Program-made: the position numbers and the translations under genes
Part shown: piece by piece, positions 26,309 through 36,276 of the stretch
Numbering within the stretch: position 1 is the stretch's first letter
Layout: each line of letters starts with the position of its first letter
Source: Mycobacterium sp. URHB0044
GTDB lineage: Bacteria > Actinomycetota > Actinomycetes > Mycobacteriales > Mycobacteriaceae
Direction: 5' to 3'
Length of the DNA stretch: 64,000 bases
NCBI RefSeq assembly: GCF_000620625.1
Contig: NZ_JIAW01000001.1
Span: forward strand, 744,001 to 808,000
The notes under the pieces: generated by a model
Told to the model about the DNA's origin: nothing
Seen by the model: the letters and a program-made list of their open reading frames with translations, nothing else
The model's database searches: none

Positions 26309-27859
26309 CTAGAAGGGGGGCGGCTCTTCCTCTCGAATGGCCTCCAGCACCGCTGCGTTGAAGCGCCGCTCGTCGTCGATGCGGCTCAGGCGGTCATCGG
26401 CGCGGGTCCGTGCGCGACGAGGCATGGTCAACCCAGCGCCGTTTGCCGGTGTGCTGGGCGCAGCGTTCATCACGACGGGGGCGGTGGGCAGGCACAAGGA
26501 CGGGAACAGCAGTCGGCTACCGGGCTGGGTGGTGTACGTCTGCCCGCCCCGGGACGTCCAGACGACCGTGCCGTCTGGCAGCTGTCGATCGCGCCAGCCC
26601 TGAGGCCCGCCCCAGAAGGTCTTCAATAAATGGTGAAAACGGCACAGACACTTGAGGTTCGACGCACACGTCGGCCCCATTGGGTACGGAATCGTATGGT
26701 CCACATCGCAATTCGTGGCCGGTACGTCACAGCCGGGAAACCGGCACGTCAGATCACGACACCGTACGAAGTCCGCCAGTTTGAGGGATGGGGCATAGCG
26801 GGGTTCGGGTGGGCTGTCGCCGGGGTGGAAGACCTTCCTGACGGCAGCCTGCAGAGCCATGCGGCGGACGAGCGGGCCGGGCATCAGCCGTCCACCCATC
26901 ATCGCCCCGGGGCGGGTGGCGGCCGGCTCACCGGGATCGTCATCGGTCAACGCCTCGGTCACCGTCTGCTCGCGCAGCGGCTTGGCGTTGGCAGGTGGAG
27001 GCTCGTCGCCGTCGAGGGCGGCGTCCTGCGCGACGGCGGCCTGATCGTCGGAGGTCAGGGTGTCGTCGTTGGTCACGACGAACACCACTGAGGGATTGGG
27101 AACCGTGGCCGTCGCGGCCTCGCAGTCGGCGGCGCCGCACATGCACGCGAGGCGGTCGGCGCCGCGGCCCACGGCGCCGAGGGCCTCGGAGCGGCGTTGA
27201 TCGAGCGTGCGCGGATCACCAGCGCAGGTGGACCGGGCTATCGCGTCGACGCGGCTATCGAACGCCTTGGCGTCGTGGGCGAACAAAGTGGCCCACACCG
27301 ACGCCACCCCACTGTCGTCGTCGATGTGGACGTCCACTGACCGACTGCGGGCCTGACGCTGAGTGCGGCGTACCGCGTGCGGATCGTGGCGAGCGATTAG
27401 CTCATCGATCGCCCCAGTGGTTTCGTCCACCGACATCGGCGCCCAGGACAGCAACCCCTCGGCGAGCCCCGTGTCCACGGCCCGCAGTGCGTCGGGGTCA
27501 AGGATCAGCAACGTGCGCCACACGATCGTGGCCACCGTTCGATACGTGACCAGGCCGTCGGCGAACACCGCCGCGACCCTCGGCAACCGGTCACGCAGCG
27601 CGGTGGCGACCATCAGCTGATGCGACGCCGCTCCGGGCGTGATGTTCTGCGCCGCGCCGATCTCCGCGGCCACCGCGCCCCAGTTGTCCAGGTACCACTG
27701 CTCGCGGCGCGCCGATCCGTCGGCGGCATAGCGGACGTCGAGCATGGCGACCATGGCAGCCAGCCGGCGGGCACACGCGGAGGCTTCCTCCCGCGCCCAC
27801 CGGGCGACGGCCGCGGCGCTGGACGCACCGGCTGCGTCAGCCACCAACTCATCGAACAT
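26309..27859 (-). CDS. DUF222 and HNH endonuclease domain protein (13E12 family)
   Basis: A 516-residue protein of the multicopy mycobacterial 13E12 family. DUF222 covers roughly residues 40-330, and the C-terminal HNH module has the CRFPGC / CDVDHTIP / NLKCLCRFHH arrangement with zinc-binding Cys and the catalytic His pair. The start at ATG 27859 matches the usual MFDELV-like opening; the frame extends further upstream without a family match. Function is unproven; it is often taken as a relic of a mobile or homing nuclease, but here there is no other mobile-element feature around it. Confidence 0.9.
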   Translation of the reverse strand: MFDELVADAAGASSAAAVARWAREEASACARRLAAMVAMLDVRYAADGSARREQWYLDNWGAVAAEIGAAQNITPGAASHQLMVATALRDRLPRVAAVFADGLVTYRTVATIVWRTLLILDPDALRAVDTGLAEGLLSWAPMSVDETTGAIDELIARHDPHAVRRTQRQARSRSVDVHIDDDSGVASVWATLFAHDAKAFDSRVDAIARSTCAGDPRTLDQRRSEALGAVGRGADRLACMCGAADCEAATATVPNPSVVFVVTNDDTLTSDDQAAVAQDAALDGDEPPPANAKPLREQTVTEALTDDDPGEPAATRPGAMMGGRLMPGPLVRRMALQAAVRKVFHPGDSPPEPRYAPSLKLADFVRCRDLTCRFPGCDVPATNCDVDHTIPYPMGPTCASNLKCLCRFHHLLKTFWGGPQGWRDRQLPDGTVVWTSRGGQTYTTQPGSRLLFPSLCLPTAPVVMNAAPSTPANGAGLTMPRRARTRADDRLSRIDDERRFNAAVLEAIREEEPPPF

Positions 27860-28092
27860 GCTTTCGAAGCTATGCCGAACACCCCTGGTCCGCGACCCCG
27901 AGAACGCGATCTGTGGATGAATTCGCAACTGTGGATAAGTCCCTCTCGCGGCGGCGGAATTGTCGGAGGGTGGGTGTAGGCGGCTCGCTTCCTGAGCCTC
28001 AGCTGTAACACCGACCGGCCCAAAGACCGATAACCGGTTGAGCGCGGCAGGACACCGAACAACGTCTGCCGCGAGGGTTGGAGGGACTCGTC

Positions 28093-28932
28093 GTGATTCG
28101 TCGTATGGGATTGGCCGTTCTCGTGGCCGGCATGTCGCTGGCAGGACTCGCCACCGGCACCGCATCGGCCGCACCTGGGTGCGCCGACTTTCACTGGCTC
28201 GGCGCCGCCGGCTCCGGTCAGCGTGACGCGGCCGGCCTGAGAGAAAACGGCGGCATGGGCGCAGTCGTCTACCAGTCCTTCCAGCAGCTGCAGGCCGAAC
28301 TGGCCGCAAGCGGGCGGACCATCACCGCGGAAGCCGTCCAGTACCCAGCCGCTCCGGTCCCCCTGGAGGGCGGCATCGGTGGCTGGATGGACTTCATGGA
28401 CAGCGTCGAGGACGGCACCGACGCGACTGCCGAGCAGTTCGAGGCGTTCACCGAGCGCTGCCCCAACACCAAGGTGGTGCTCGCCGGCTACTCGCAGGGC
28501 GCCATGGTGATCCACCGCAACCTGCACGACCTCGCCGATGACCCCCACGTGGCGGCCGCACTGCTGATCGCCGACGGCGACCGGCTGCCCGCCGACACCA
28601 CCATCAACATGGGCTCCACCGCCGTGGCACCCGGCGTCGGCAAGGGCGTCGCCCAAGAGCACTCGTTCCTGGCGTCGGCTCCCACCTCGCCGCTGCCGCC
28701 CGAGATCGGGGCGCGGACCGTCAGCGTGTGCGACGTGGGTGATCCGGTCTGTGACGCCGGCCCGGATGCCGACACCGACGCGTTGTCGCCGGCGGCTCTG
28801 GCGATCCACACCTCGTACGCGCCCGCCGAAAGCGGTGTGCACGCCTGGGGTGCGCCGCTCTACAACCTGGTGGCCGCTGCCGCTACGGCGGCGCCGACGT
28901 CGGCCGTCGCACTGACCGCGCCCGGCGCCTAG
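28093..28932 (+). CDS. second secreted cutinase-family esterase
   Basis: A 279-residue exported hydrolase. Signal peptide about residues 1-26 (TASA before APGC), nucleophile GYSQG with Ser134, and the later CDVGDPVCDAG and LAIHTSY segments supply Asp and His. It is longer than the cutinase at 17278 and has an Ala/Thr-rich C-terminal tail. GTG 28093 has a strong GGAGGGA site 6 nt upstream. It likely acts on esters at the cell surface. Not a recent duplicate of the first cutinase; similarity is confined to the fold motifs. Confidence 0.88.
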   Translation: MIRRMGLAVLVAGMSLAGLATGTASAAPGCADFHWLGAAGSGQRDAAGLRENGGMGAVVYQSFQQLQAELAASGRTITAEAVQYPAAPVPLEGGIGGWMDFMDSVEDGTDATAEQFEAFTERCPNTKVVLAGYSQGAMVIHRNLHDLADDPHVAAALLIADGDRLPADTTINMGSTAVAPGVGKGVAQEHSFLASAPTSPLPPEIGARTVSVCDVGDPVCDAGPDADTDALSPAALAIHTSYAPAESGVHAWGAPLYNLVAAAATAAPTSAVALTAPGA

Positions 28933-28968
28933 CGACCGAAGTGACCTGAGTCACAATCGAGGACGTCC

Positions 28969-28996
28969 TGTCACAAAACGGGCGGCGCCGGGATCT
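28969..28996 (+). promoter_or_regulatory. probable ECF41-type promoter of the oxidoreductase-sigma operon
   Basis: TGTCACA at 28969-28975 equals the -35 sequence known for ECF41 sigma factors. The expected -10 (CGTC about 16 nt on) falls near 28992-28996, where the sequence reads GATCTC, an imperfect match. Transcription would begin at or just before the ATG at 29004, giving a leaderless message. The operon encodes an ECF41 factor, so autoregulation is expected. Confidence 0.5.
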
Positions 28997-29003
28997 CGAG
29001 GGC

Positions 29004-30182
29004 ATGACTGATCACACGAAAACCCACGAGGTCGTCGTCATCGGCGGCGGCTACGCAGGAACCCTGGCGGCCAACCGTCTGCAGCAGAACCCCGCCATCG
29101 GCATCACCCTCGTCAACCCCCGCCCGAAATTCGTCCAGCGCCTCCGGCTGCACCAGTTCGCAGCAGGGACCGGGGACGCCACCGCCGACTACGGCTCGCT
29201 GCTTGGCGAGCGCGTCCGGCTCGTCGTCGACAGCGTGACCCGCATCGACACCGCCGCGCGCAAGGTGCTGCTGGCCTCGGGTGACACGCTGGGCTACGAC
29301 TACGTCATCTACGCCGTCGGCAGTACCGCAGCGGCGCCCGCGGGAGTACCGGGCGTGGCCGAATTCGCCTATCCCCTTGCCGAATTCGAGCCCGCACAAC
29401 GGCTACGCACCGCACTCGACGCGTCCGATCCCGACGTTCCGATCACGGTCGTCGGCGGCGGGCTCACCGGAATCGAGATCGCCGCCGAGCTGACCGAGCA
29501 GGGTCGCAACGTCACGATGGTCTGCGGCGGCCGACTGGCGCCGTCCTTCGCCGAGCCAGCGCGGCGTTCAGTCGCCAAGTGGCTCAATGGGAATCGCGTC
29601 ACGGTGCTGGAGGGCGCAGTGGTCACCGAGGTTCGGACCGACGCCGTCGTGCTGGCGGATGGGACGGTGCGCCCCAGCGCGATCACCATCTGGACGGGCG
29701 GATTCGGGGTGCCGGATCTGGCAACCCAAAGCGGCCTGCGGACGGACGCGCTCGGCCGACTGCTCACCGACGAGACGCTCACGAGCGTCGACGACGATCG
29801 CATCGTCGGTGGCGGGGACGCCGTAGCACCGTCGGGACATGCAGTGCGGATGTGTTGCGCCGCCGCCGGACCCACCGCCGCCACGGCAGTCGACACCGTG
29901 CTGAGCCGCATCGCCGGTGTCCCGCCCGCAACCTTCGACATGGCGTTCATTGCGTCCAACGTCGGCCTGGGCCGACGCGCCGCCGTTGGGCAATTCACCC
30001 ACAAGGACGACACTCCCGTGGACTTCCACATCCGCGGTCGCATCCCCGCCATGCTCAAGGAGGCGGTGACCAAGGGTGCGCTGTGGGGCCTGCGCCGCGA
30101 GGCGCGCAAACCGGGTTCGACCGTCTGGCTCAAGGGCGGCCCGCGCCCGGCGCTGGAACGAGAAGTGAGCACGACCCCGTGA
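29004..30182 (+). CDS. FAD-dependent pyridine-nucleotide oxidoreductase (NDH-2/AIF-like)
   Basis: A 392-residue flavoprotein with two dinucleotide-binding motifs: VVIGGGYAG (residues 11-19, FAD) and VVGGGLTGIEIAAEL near 150 (NAD(P)H); a GGGDAVA motif near 273 binds the flavin tail. It resembles type-II NADH dehydrogenase or AIF-like oxidoreductases but lacks an obvious C-terminal membrane anchor. The ATG lies just after an ECF41-like -35 element. The GTG of the sigma factor overlaps its stop, so the two are co-translated. ECF41 factors are known to sit with oxidoreductases, carboxymuconolactone decarboxylases or epimerases. Confidence 0.87.
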   Translation: MTDHTKTHEVVVIGGGYAGTLAANRLQQNPAIGITLVNPRPKFVQRLRLHQFAAGTGDATADYGSLLGERVRLVVDSVTRIDTAARKVLLASGDTLGYDYVIYAVGSTAAAPAGVPGVAEFAYPLAEFEPAQRLRTALDASDPDVPITVVGGGLTGIEIAAELTEQGRNVTMVCGGRLAPSFAEPARRSVAKWLNGNRVTVLEGAVVTEVRTDAVVLADGTVRPSAITIWTGGFGVPDLATQSGLRTDALGRLLTDETLTSVDDDRIVGGGDAVAPSGHAVRMCCAAAGPTAATAVDTVLSRIAGVPPATFDMAFIASNVGLGRRAAVGQFTHKDDTPVDFHIRGRIPAMLKEAVTKGALWGLRREARKPGSTVWLKGGPRPALEREVSTTP

Positions 30183-31072
30183 CGAACACCGACGAGCACG
30201 CCGAACGGTTCACCCATCTGCGGCCGCTGCTGTTCACGATCGTCTACGAAATCCTGGGCTCGGCAACGGAATCCGATGACGTGCTGCAGGACAGCTACCT
30301 GCGGTGGGCGCAAGTGGACCTCGCGACGGTGCGGGACACCAAGTCATATCTGGCGCAGCTGGTGACCCGCCAGGCGCTCAAGACTTTGCGTACCAACGCC
30401 CGTCGCCGGGAGGACTACATCGGGCCATGGCTACCCGAGCCGCTGCTGCTCGACGAGCGCGACGCCTCATCCGATGTCGTGCTCGCCGAGTCGGTGTCGA
30501 TGGCCATGCTCGTGCTGCTCGAAACGCTCACCCCCGACGAGCGGGCCGTGTTCGTGCTGCGCGAGGTGTTCGGATTCGACTACGACGAAATCGCCGGGGC
30601 CGTAGGTAAATCCATTGCCGCTGTGCGTCAGGTAGCACACCGCGCACGTGAGCACGTGCAGGCGCGGCGGAAGAAGTTCGATCCCGTCGACCCCGAGCTG
30701 AGCAGGCGGATCACCGAGCAGTTCCTGGCGGCGACCGCCAGCGGCGACGTCGACGGCCTGATGGCGATGCTGGCACCGGACGTCACCTCGATCGCCGACG
30801 GCGGCGGCAGGGTCGGTGCGGCACGCAAGCCGATCGTCGGCGCCGCGAAGGTAGCCGCCTTGGTAGCTGGTCCACTACGAAAGGGCCTGGTGGGCAGGCG
30901 ACTTGAGGTCGTCACCGCCAACGGCGCACCAGCCGTCGCGGTGTACTCGGGCGAGGTCCTGGATGGCATCTTGACCCTCGAGATCATTGGCGGCAAGATC
31001 ACCCACCTCTACGCGATGGCCAATCCGGACAAGCTGACGACGATCACCACGGCACGCAGGATCAGCCGCTAG
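30179..31072 (+). CDS. ECF41/SigJ-type RNA polymerase sigma factor with fused SnoaL-like domain
   Basis: A 297-residue ECF sigma factor starting at GTG 30179 (GTGA overlap with the oxidoreductase stop). Region 2 is about residues 10-75 and region 4 about 105-165; a C-terminal SnoaL-like domain follows. The three ECF41 signatures are all present: WLPEP at 84-88 in the linker, DGGG at 207-210 and NPDKL at 282-286. In this group the fused C-terminal domain replaces an anti-sigma factor and controls activity. The likely target is its own operon promoter. The signal is unknown. Confidence 0.92.
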   Translation: MTNTDEHAERFTHLRPLLFTIVYEILGSATESDDVLQDSYLRWAQVDLATVRDTKSYLAQLVTRQALKTLRTNARRREDYIGPWLPEPLLLDERDASSDVVLAESVSMAMLVLLETLTPDERAVFVLREVFGFDYDEIAGAVGKSIAAVRQVAHRAREHVQARRKKFDPVDPELSRRITEQFLAATASGDVDGLMAMLAPDVTSIADGGGRVGAARKPIVGAAKVAALVAGPLRKGLVGRRLEVVTANGAPAVAVYSGEVLDGILTLEIIGGKITHLYAMANPDKLTTITTARRISR

Positions 31073-31073
31073 G

Positions 31074-32144
<1,071 letters not shown>

Positions 32145-32203
32145 GGCCGCCAATGGTAGTGACGCACCGGCTCTCGGCTGGTCCGGCGGCTAGCCTCGGA
32201 GAA

Positions 32204-33565
32204 GTGAGCCAAAGTCGCACGAAGGTATTGATCATCGGGGGCGGTTTCGGTGGCCTGTTCTGCGCGCGCAGGTTGGGCGGTGTCGACGTCGACGTCACGC
32301 TGCTCGACCGCGCGGCGTGCCACGTCTTCCAGCCCCTGCTCTACCAATGCGCGACGGGGACGCTGAGCGTTGGGCAGATCAGCCGCTCGCTGCGCGAGGA
32401 GCTGGAGCGCCACCGCAACGTCACCACCCTGCTCGGCGACGCGATCGACCTCGACGCCGACGCGCGCCGGGTCACTGCCCGCCGCCCCGATGCGACCACG
32501 TTCACCGTCGACTACGACGTCCTGGTCGTCGCCGCCGGAATGCAGCAGTCGTACTTCGGCCACGACGAGTATGCGCAGTGGGCACCGGGGATGAAGACCC
32601 TCGACGACGCGCTATCGATCCGGCGACGGTTGTTCGGCGCCTTCGAGATCGCCGAGACGCTCCCGCCCGGACCGGAGCGCGAGGCCTGGCTGACCTTCGT
32701 CGTCTCCGGTGGCGGTCCCACCGGAGTGGAATTGGCCGGGCAGATCCGGGAAATGGCCACCCGAACCCTCGCCAACGAATTCCACAGCATCGACCCCGAG
32801 GAAGCTCGGGTGCTGCTCTTCGACGGTGGCGATCGACTGGTCAAGACCTTCGCGCCGGACCTCGGGGGCAAGGCCGCCAAGGTCCTCGAGAAACTCGGCG
32901 TCGAGCTGCACATGGGCGTGCACGTCACCGACGTGCGCCGCGACGGGGTGACCATCTCCCCCAAGGCGGGCGGCCCGGATGAGGAGTATGCGGCGCGGAC
33001 GGTGCTGTGGACGGCGGGCGTCGAGGCCGTTCCGTTCGCGCGCCGAGTCGCCGAGGTGTTGGGGGCGTCGTCGGATCACGCAGGTCGGATCGCCGTCGAG
33101 GCCGACCTGACGGTGCCGGGGCATCCGGAGGTCTTCGTCATTGGCGACCTCGTCGGCCGTGACGATCTACCCGGGGTGGCCGAGAATGCCATGCAGGGTG
33201 GCCTGCACGCCGCGGCGTGCGTCCGGCACGACCTCGAGGGCAAGCCGCGCAAGCCGTACCGCTACCGCGACCTCGGCTCGGCGGCCTACATCAGCCGAGG
33301 GCACGCGCTGTTGCAGGCAGGCCCCGTCAGGCTCACCGGGTTCCTCGGCTGGCTGGGTTGGGGTTTGGTGCACATCGCGTTCCTCACCGGCGTGCGGAAC
33401 CGCGTCAGCACGCTGGCGACGTGGTTGGGCGCCATCGCCCGCTCGAACCGCACCGACCGGACGTTCCTACTCGGGAACACGACGTCGGCCGAGCAGCCCT
33501 ACACCTGGTCGAACTGCGATCTCCAGGCCCTGACCGAACGACAGGCGGAAGCCGACAAGCCCTAG
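32204..33565 (+). CDS. type-II NADH dehydrogenase-like FAD oxidoreductase
   Basis: A 453-residue flavoprotein very like mycobacterial Ndh: VLIIGGGFGGLFCAR at the N-terminus, VFQPLLYQCATG, GMQQSYFGHDEYAQWAPGMK, a second nucleotide motif VVSGGGPTGVELAGQI, and VFVIGDL near 320. A hydrophobic C-terminal stretch (GWLGWGLVHIAFLTG) suits monotopic membrane binding, as in NDH-2. It would pass electrons from NADH to menaquinone without pumping protons. GTG 32204 is the likely start, although the GGAGAA upstream is very close. Whether this is the main Ndh or a paralogue cannot be told. Confidence 0.85.
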   Translation: MSQSRTKVLIIGGGFGGLFCARRLGGVDVDVTLLDRAACHVFQPLLYQCATGTLSVGQISRSLREELERHRNVTTLLGDAIDLDADARRVTARRPDATTFTVDYDVLVVAAGMQQSYFGHDEYAQWAPGMKTLDDALSIRRRLFGAFEIAETLPPGPEREAWLTFVVSGGGPTGVELAGQIREMATRTLANEFHSIDPEEARVLLFDGGDRLVKTFAPDLGGKAAKVLEKLGVELHMGVHVTDVRRDGVTISPKAGGPDEEYAARTVLWTAGVEAVPFARRVAEVLGASSDHAGRIAVEADLTVPGHPEVFVIGDLVGRDDLPGVAENAMQGGLHAAACVRHDLEGKPRKPYRYRDLGSAAYISRGHALLQAGPVRLTGFLGWLGWGLVHIAFLTGVRNRVSTLATWLGAIARSNRTDRTFLLGNTTSAEQPYTWSNCDLQALTERQAEADKP

Positions 33566-33585
33566 GCAGCCTGTGACGATCGACA

Positions 33586-33606
33586 TATAGATAGTGCACT
33601 AACTAT
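33586..33606. promoter_or_regulatory. operator of the OhrR-like regulator
   Basis: ATAGT (33591-33595) and ACTAT (33602-33606) form an inverted repeat around the perfect palindrome TAGTGCACTA (33592-33601). A TATAGA hexamer at 33586-33591 overlaps its edge and could be a -10. It lies 18 bases before the GTG of the MarR-family gene, as expected for autorepression. Confidence 0.5.
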
Positions 33607-33623
33607 TAGGGTACCATCAAAAC

Positions 33624-34109
33624 GTGCCCATCACCGATGACGTCGACCAGCTCGCCCTCGAACAGCAGGTGTGCTTCGCCCTGGCGGTGACCAATCGGGC
33701 GGTTCTCGCCGTCTACCGTCCGCTGTTGGAACCACTGGGCCTGACCCACCCGCAGTATCTGGTGATGCTGGCGCTCTGGGACCATCACAGGGCGACGGAC
33801 GACGATCGAATTCCGTTGTCCGTCAAGCAGATTGCGTCATCGCTGCAATTGGACTCGGCCACCCTGTCGCCCATGCTCAAGCGTCTCGAGGCACTCGGCT
33901 TCATCACGCGCACCCGAAGCGTCGCCGACGAACGCTCGACCAATGTCGAGCTCACGGACGATGGAATCGCGCTGCGCGAGCGGGCACTGGAGATTCCGCC
34001 CGCCGTCGTCGCGCGCCTGGGCGTCGAATTGACCGAACTCGAAGAACTGCGCCGGGTACTGACCCACATCAACACCGCCGCCATTGCGGCAGGCGCACTG
34101 GACGTTTGA
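33624..34109 (+). CDS. MarR-family regulator, OhrR-like
   Basis: A 161-residue winged-helix regulator. The N-terminal QVCFAL places a Cys at residue 17, where OhrR proteins carry their peroxide-sensing Cys, and LTHPQYLVMLALW, SATLSPMLKRLE and the wing region DERSTNVELT are typical of that group. It probably senses organic hydroperoxides and represses itself and the downstream membrane protein gene; no ohr gene is next to it. Start is GTG 33624. Operator-like dyad directly upstream. Confidence 0.87.
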   Translation: MPITDDVDQLALEQQVCFALAVTNRAVLAVYRPLLEPLGLTHPQYLVMLALWDHHRATDDDRIPLSVKQIASSLQLDSATLSPMLKRLEALGFITRTRSVADERSTNVELTDDGIALRERALEIPPAVVARLGVELTELEELRRVLTHINTAAIAAGALDV

Positions 34110-34133
34110 ACCACTCAACTCATAGGAGGCATC

Positions 34134-34550
34134 GTGGCCACCGACCGACCCACCCTCTGGCAGTACGTCGCGTACTCGTACGGACGTCGCCTACCCGATT
34201 CGATGAGGACCTGGGTGTCCCATGACCTCGCCGGTCCCGGAGCCGTCCGACGGCACGTGACGCGGATGGCGATACCGCCGTTGCTGGTCCTCGCTCCGTT
34301 CTGGTTGATTCCCGCGTCGCTCTACGTGCACCTCGAGATGACCGCACCCATCTACATCTGGGCGCTGCTCATGACGATCGCGCTCAACAAGGTGTGGCGC
34401 CGACACCGGCTCGCGCAGCACGATCTCGATCCGAACCTGGTCGACGTGCTCAAGCGCGAGAGGGACGCGGCGATGCACGACGACTACATCCGGCGCTTCG
34501 GCCCACGCCCCGAATCGGCGAAGTGGCAGGCGAACAGCAGCCCGTTCTAG
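34134..34550 (+). CDS. DUF5313-type membrane protein
   Basis: A 138-residue protein with two hydrophobic segments at about residues 44-62 and 64-82, flanked by charged N- and C-terminal parts; YGRRLPDSMRTWV and HDDYIRRFGPRPES match the actinobacterial DUF5313 family. AGGAGG lies 4 nt before GTG 34134. It follows the OhrR-like gene by 24 bases, so it is probably co-transcribed and redox-regulated (inference). Function unknown. Its TAG overlaps the convergent gene's stop in CTAG. Confidence 0.78.
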   Translation: MATDRPTLWQYVAYSYGRRLPDSMRTWVSHDLAGPGAVRRHVTRMAIPPLLVLAPFWLIPASLYVHLEMTAPIYIWALLMTIALNKVWRRHRLAQHDLDPNLVDVLKRERDAAMHDDYIRRFGPRPESAKWQANSSPF

Positions 34551-35755
34551 GCGCCACATTGGTTCGCCAGCACGCCAAGAAGGCGGTCGACGTCGGAGGC
34601 ATTGTTGTACGGGGCCAAGCCGATTCGCACACCGCCCGTTGCGCCCAAGCCGAGCACCCTCGACGCCTCGTAGGCGTAGAACGAGCCCGCGGGCGCATTG
34701 ATGTCGTGCTCAGCCAGCGCCGCGGAGACGTCCCCGGCATCGCGTCCGGCGAAGGTGAGCAGCAGGGTGGGCGTCCGGCGCGCGGCCCGCGAATGGACGG
34801 TCACCGACGAAAGTTGTTGCAGGCCAGCCTCGATCCTCGTGCGGAGGGTGTCCTCGTGCTGCGCCAGGGCGCTCATGACGGCCACCAGCCGGTCGCGGCG
34901 CGTGCCGGTGGCGGCGGTCATGCCCGCGAGGAAGTCGACGGCTGCGGTGGTGCCTGCCATCAGTTCGTAGGGAAGCGTGCCGTGTTCGAAGCGCTCGGGC
35001 ACGGCGTCCGGGCTAGGTAACAGCTTGTCGGGCCGCAGCTCGGCGAGGACCTCGCGCCGTCCGGCGACCACACCACAGTGCGGGCCAAGGAACTTGTACG
35101 GCGAGCAAGCGAAGAAGTCCGCCCCGAGATCGCGGAAATCGACTGTGCCATGGGCGGTGTAGTGCACGCCGTCGACGTACAACAACGCGCCCGCGGAGTG
35201 CACCAGCGTGGCGATGGCCCGCACGTCGGGCATCGTGCCGATCAGGTTGGACGCGGCGGTGACGGCGACGAGGCGGGTGCGCTCGCTCAACTGTGCCTCG
35301 ACGCTGCGCACGTCCAGCTCGGACGTCTCGGGGTCGAAGTCCACCCAGCGGATGACGGCGCCGGCGTTGCCGGCGGCGATCACCCACGGCCGGACGTTGG
35401 CGTCGTGATCGAGGCGCGTCACCACGACTTCGTCACCGGGACGCCAGCGCGTCGACAGTGTCCGGGATAGATCGAAGGTGAGTGCGGTCATGCTTCGCCC
35501 GAAGATCACCTCGTCAGGGTCGGCGTTGAGCAAGTCGGCAAGAGCGCGACGGCATTGCACCACGATCTCTTCGGCGTTGCGCGCTGCGACGGTGGTGTGA
35601 CCGCGATTCGCCAACGGGTGCAGCATCGCATCGCGGACGGCGTCGGCGACGGCGGTGGGCGTCTGGGATCCGCCCGGTCCGTCGAAGTACGCGGTGCCGT
35701 CATCGAGTGCGGGGAAGCAGGCGCGGATCGCGTCGACGTCGAGTTGGTTGGACAC
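34547..35755 (-). CDS. SufS/CsdA-like class-V aminotransferase (cysteine-desulfurase family)
   Basis: A 402-residue fold-type-I PLP enzyme with Asp195 and His198 in YVDGVHY and the Schiff-base Lys221 in SPYKFLGPHCG. The pattern is that of the VC1184-type subfamily of cysteine-desulfurase-like proteins, whose activity is not firmly established. It is last in the leftward operon regulated by the HxlR protein, 42 bases after the cupin gene. There are no Fe-S cluster genes nearby, so a desulfurase, lyase or aminotransferase role within the catabolic pathway is as likely as sulfur donation. Confidence 0.83.
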   Translation of the reverse strand: MSNQLDVDAIRACFPALDDGTAYFDGPGGSQTPTAVADAVRDAMLHPLANRGHTTVAARNAEEIVVQCRRALADLLNADPDEVIFGRSMTALTFDLSRTLSTRWRPGDEVVVTRLDHDANVRPWVIAAGNAGAVIRWVDFDPETSELDVRSVEAQLSERTRLVAVTAASNLIGTMPDVRAIATLVHSAGALLYVDGVHYTAHGTVDFRDLGADFFACSPYKFLGPHCGVVAGRREVLAELRPDKLLPSPDAVPERFEHGTLPYELMAGTTAAVDFLAGMTAATGTRRDRLVAVMSALAQHEDTLRTRIEAGLQQLSSVTVHSRAARRTPTLLLTFAGRDAGDVSAALAEHDINAPAGSFYAYEASRVLGLGATGGVRIGLAPYNNASDVDRLLGVLANQCGA

Positions 35756-35797
35756 CGGGAAAGTCTCCCACTGCTCGCCGATCCCCGACGGCGCGAG

Positions 35798-36271
35798 TCA
35801 CTCGAGCCCGAGCTTCACCTTCAACGGCGGACCGACGTAGACCACCTCGTGCTCGGCATTGATCTGCTCTCGGACAGCGGGATCCGCGTCGGCTTCCAGG
35901 TTCTCGTTGGCGGCGAACAACCCTTCGTATCCGGCAGGGGTCATGAGGTTGATCGCCTTGACCGGAGGTTGGTCCTTGCGGATGTTGTCGAAGGTGTGTG
36001 GCACGCCGGGAGGCACGGTGCAGAAGTCGCCGGGCCCCAATTCGACCACCTCGTCGCCGAACTGGACCGCAAGGACGCCCTCCAGGACGTAGAACGTGTC
36101 GTCCTGGACGTGGTGGTAGTGCAGCCCGGGGCCAGTGAGGTATTCGATCGACATCTCGAAGAAGTCGAACCGGCCGCCCGTCTCGTCGCCGGCGGCCTTG
36201 AACAGCGCGGGACCCTGGCGATACCGTCGGCCTTCACCACTGCGCACGACGATCGATTGACGTTCTGACAT
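35798..36271 (-). CDS. cupin-domain protein
   Basis: A 157-residue single-domain cupin with motif 1 HYHHVQDDTFYVLEG (metal-binding His residues and an acidic residue) and motif 2 around PPGVPHTFDN (third His). It resembles small quercetinase-like cupins that bind Fe, Mn or Ni. ATG 36271 has GGAG 8 nt upstream and is preferred to GTG 36280, which would overlap the amidase stop. It could be a ring-cleavage or isomerising enzyme of the operon; no specific substrate is visible. Confidence 0.82.
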   Translation of the reverse strand: MSERQSIVVRSGEGRRYRQGPALFKAAGDETGGRFDFFEMSIEYLTGPGLHYHHVQDDTFYVLEGVLAVQFGDEVVELGPGDFCTVPPGVPHTFDNIRKDQPPVKAINLMTPAGYEGLFAANENLEADADPAVREQINAEHEVVYVGPPLKVKLGLE

Positions 36272-36276
36272 GGCTG

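Noticed and set aside
26309..27859. HNH gene as evidence of a mobile element
   Set aside because: DUF222/HNH proteins are scattered in mycobacterial chromosomes; no transposase, integrase, att-like repeats or base-composition shift is seen here.
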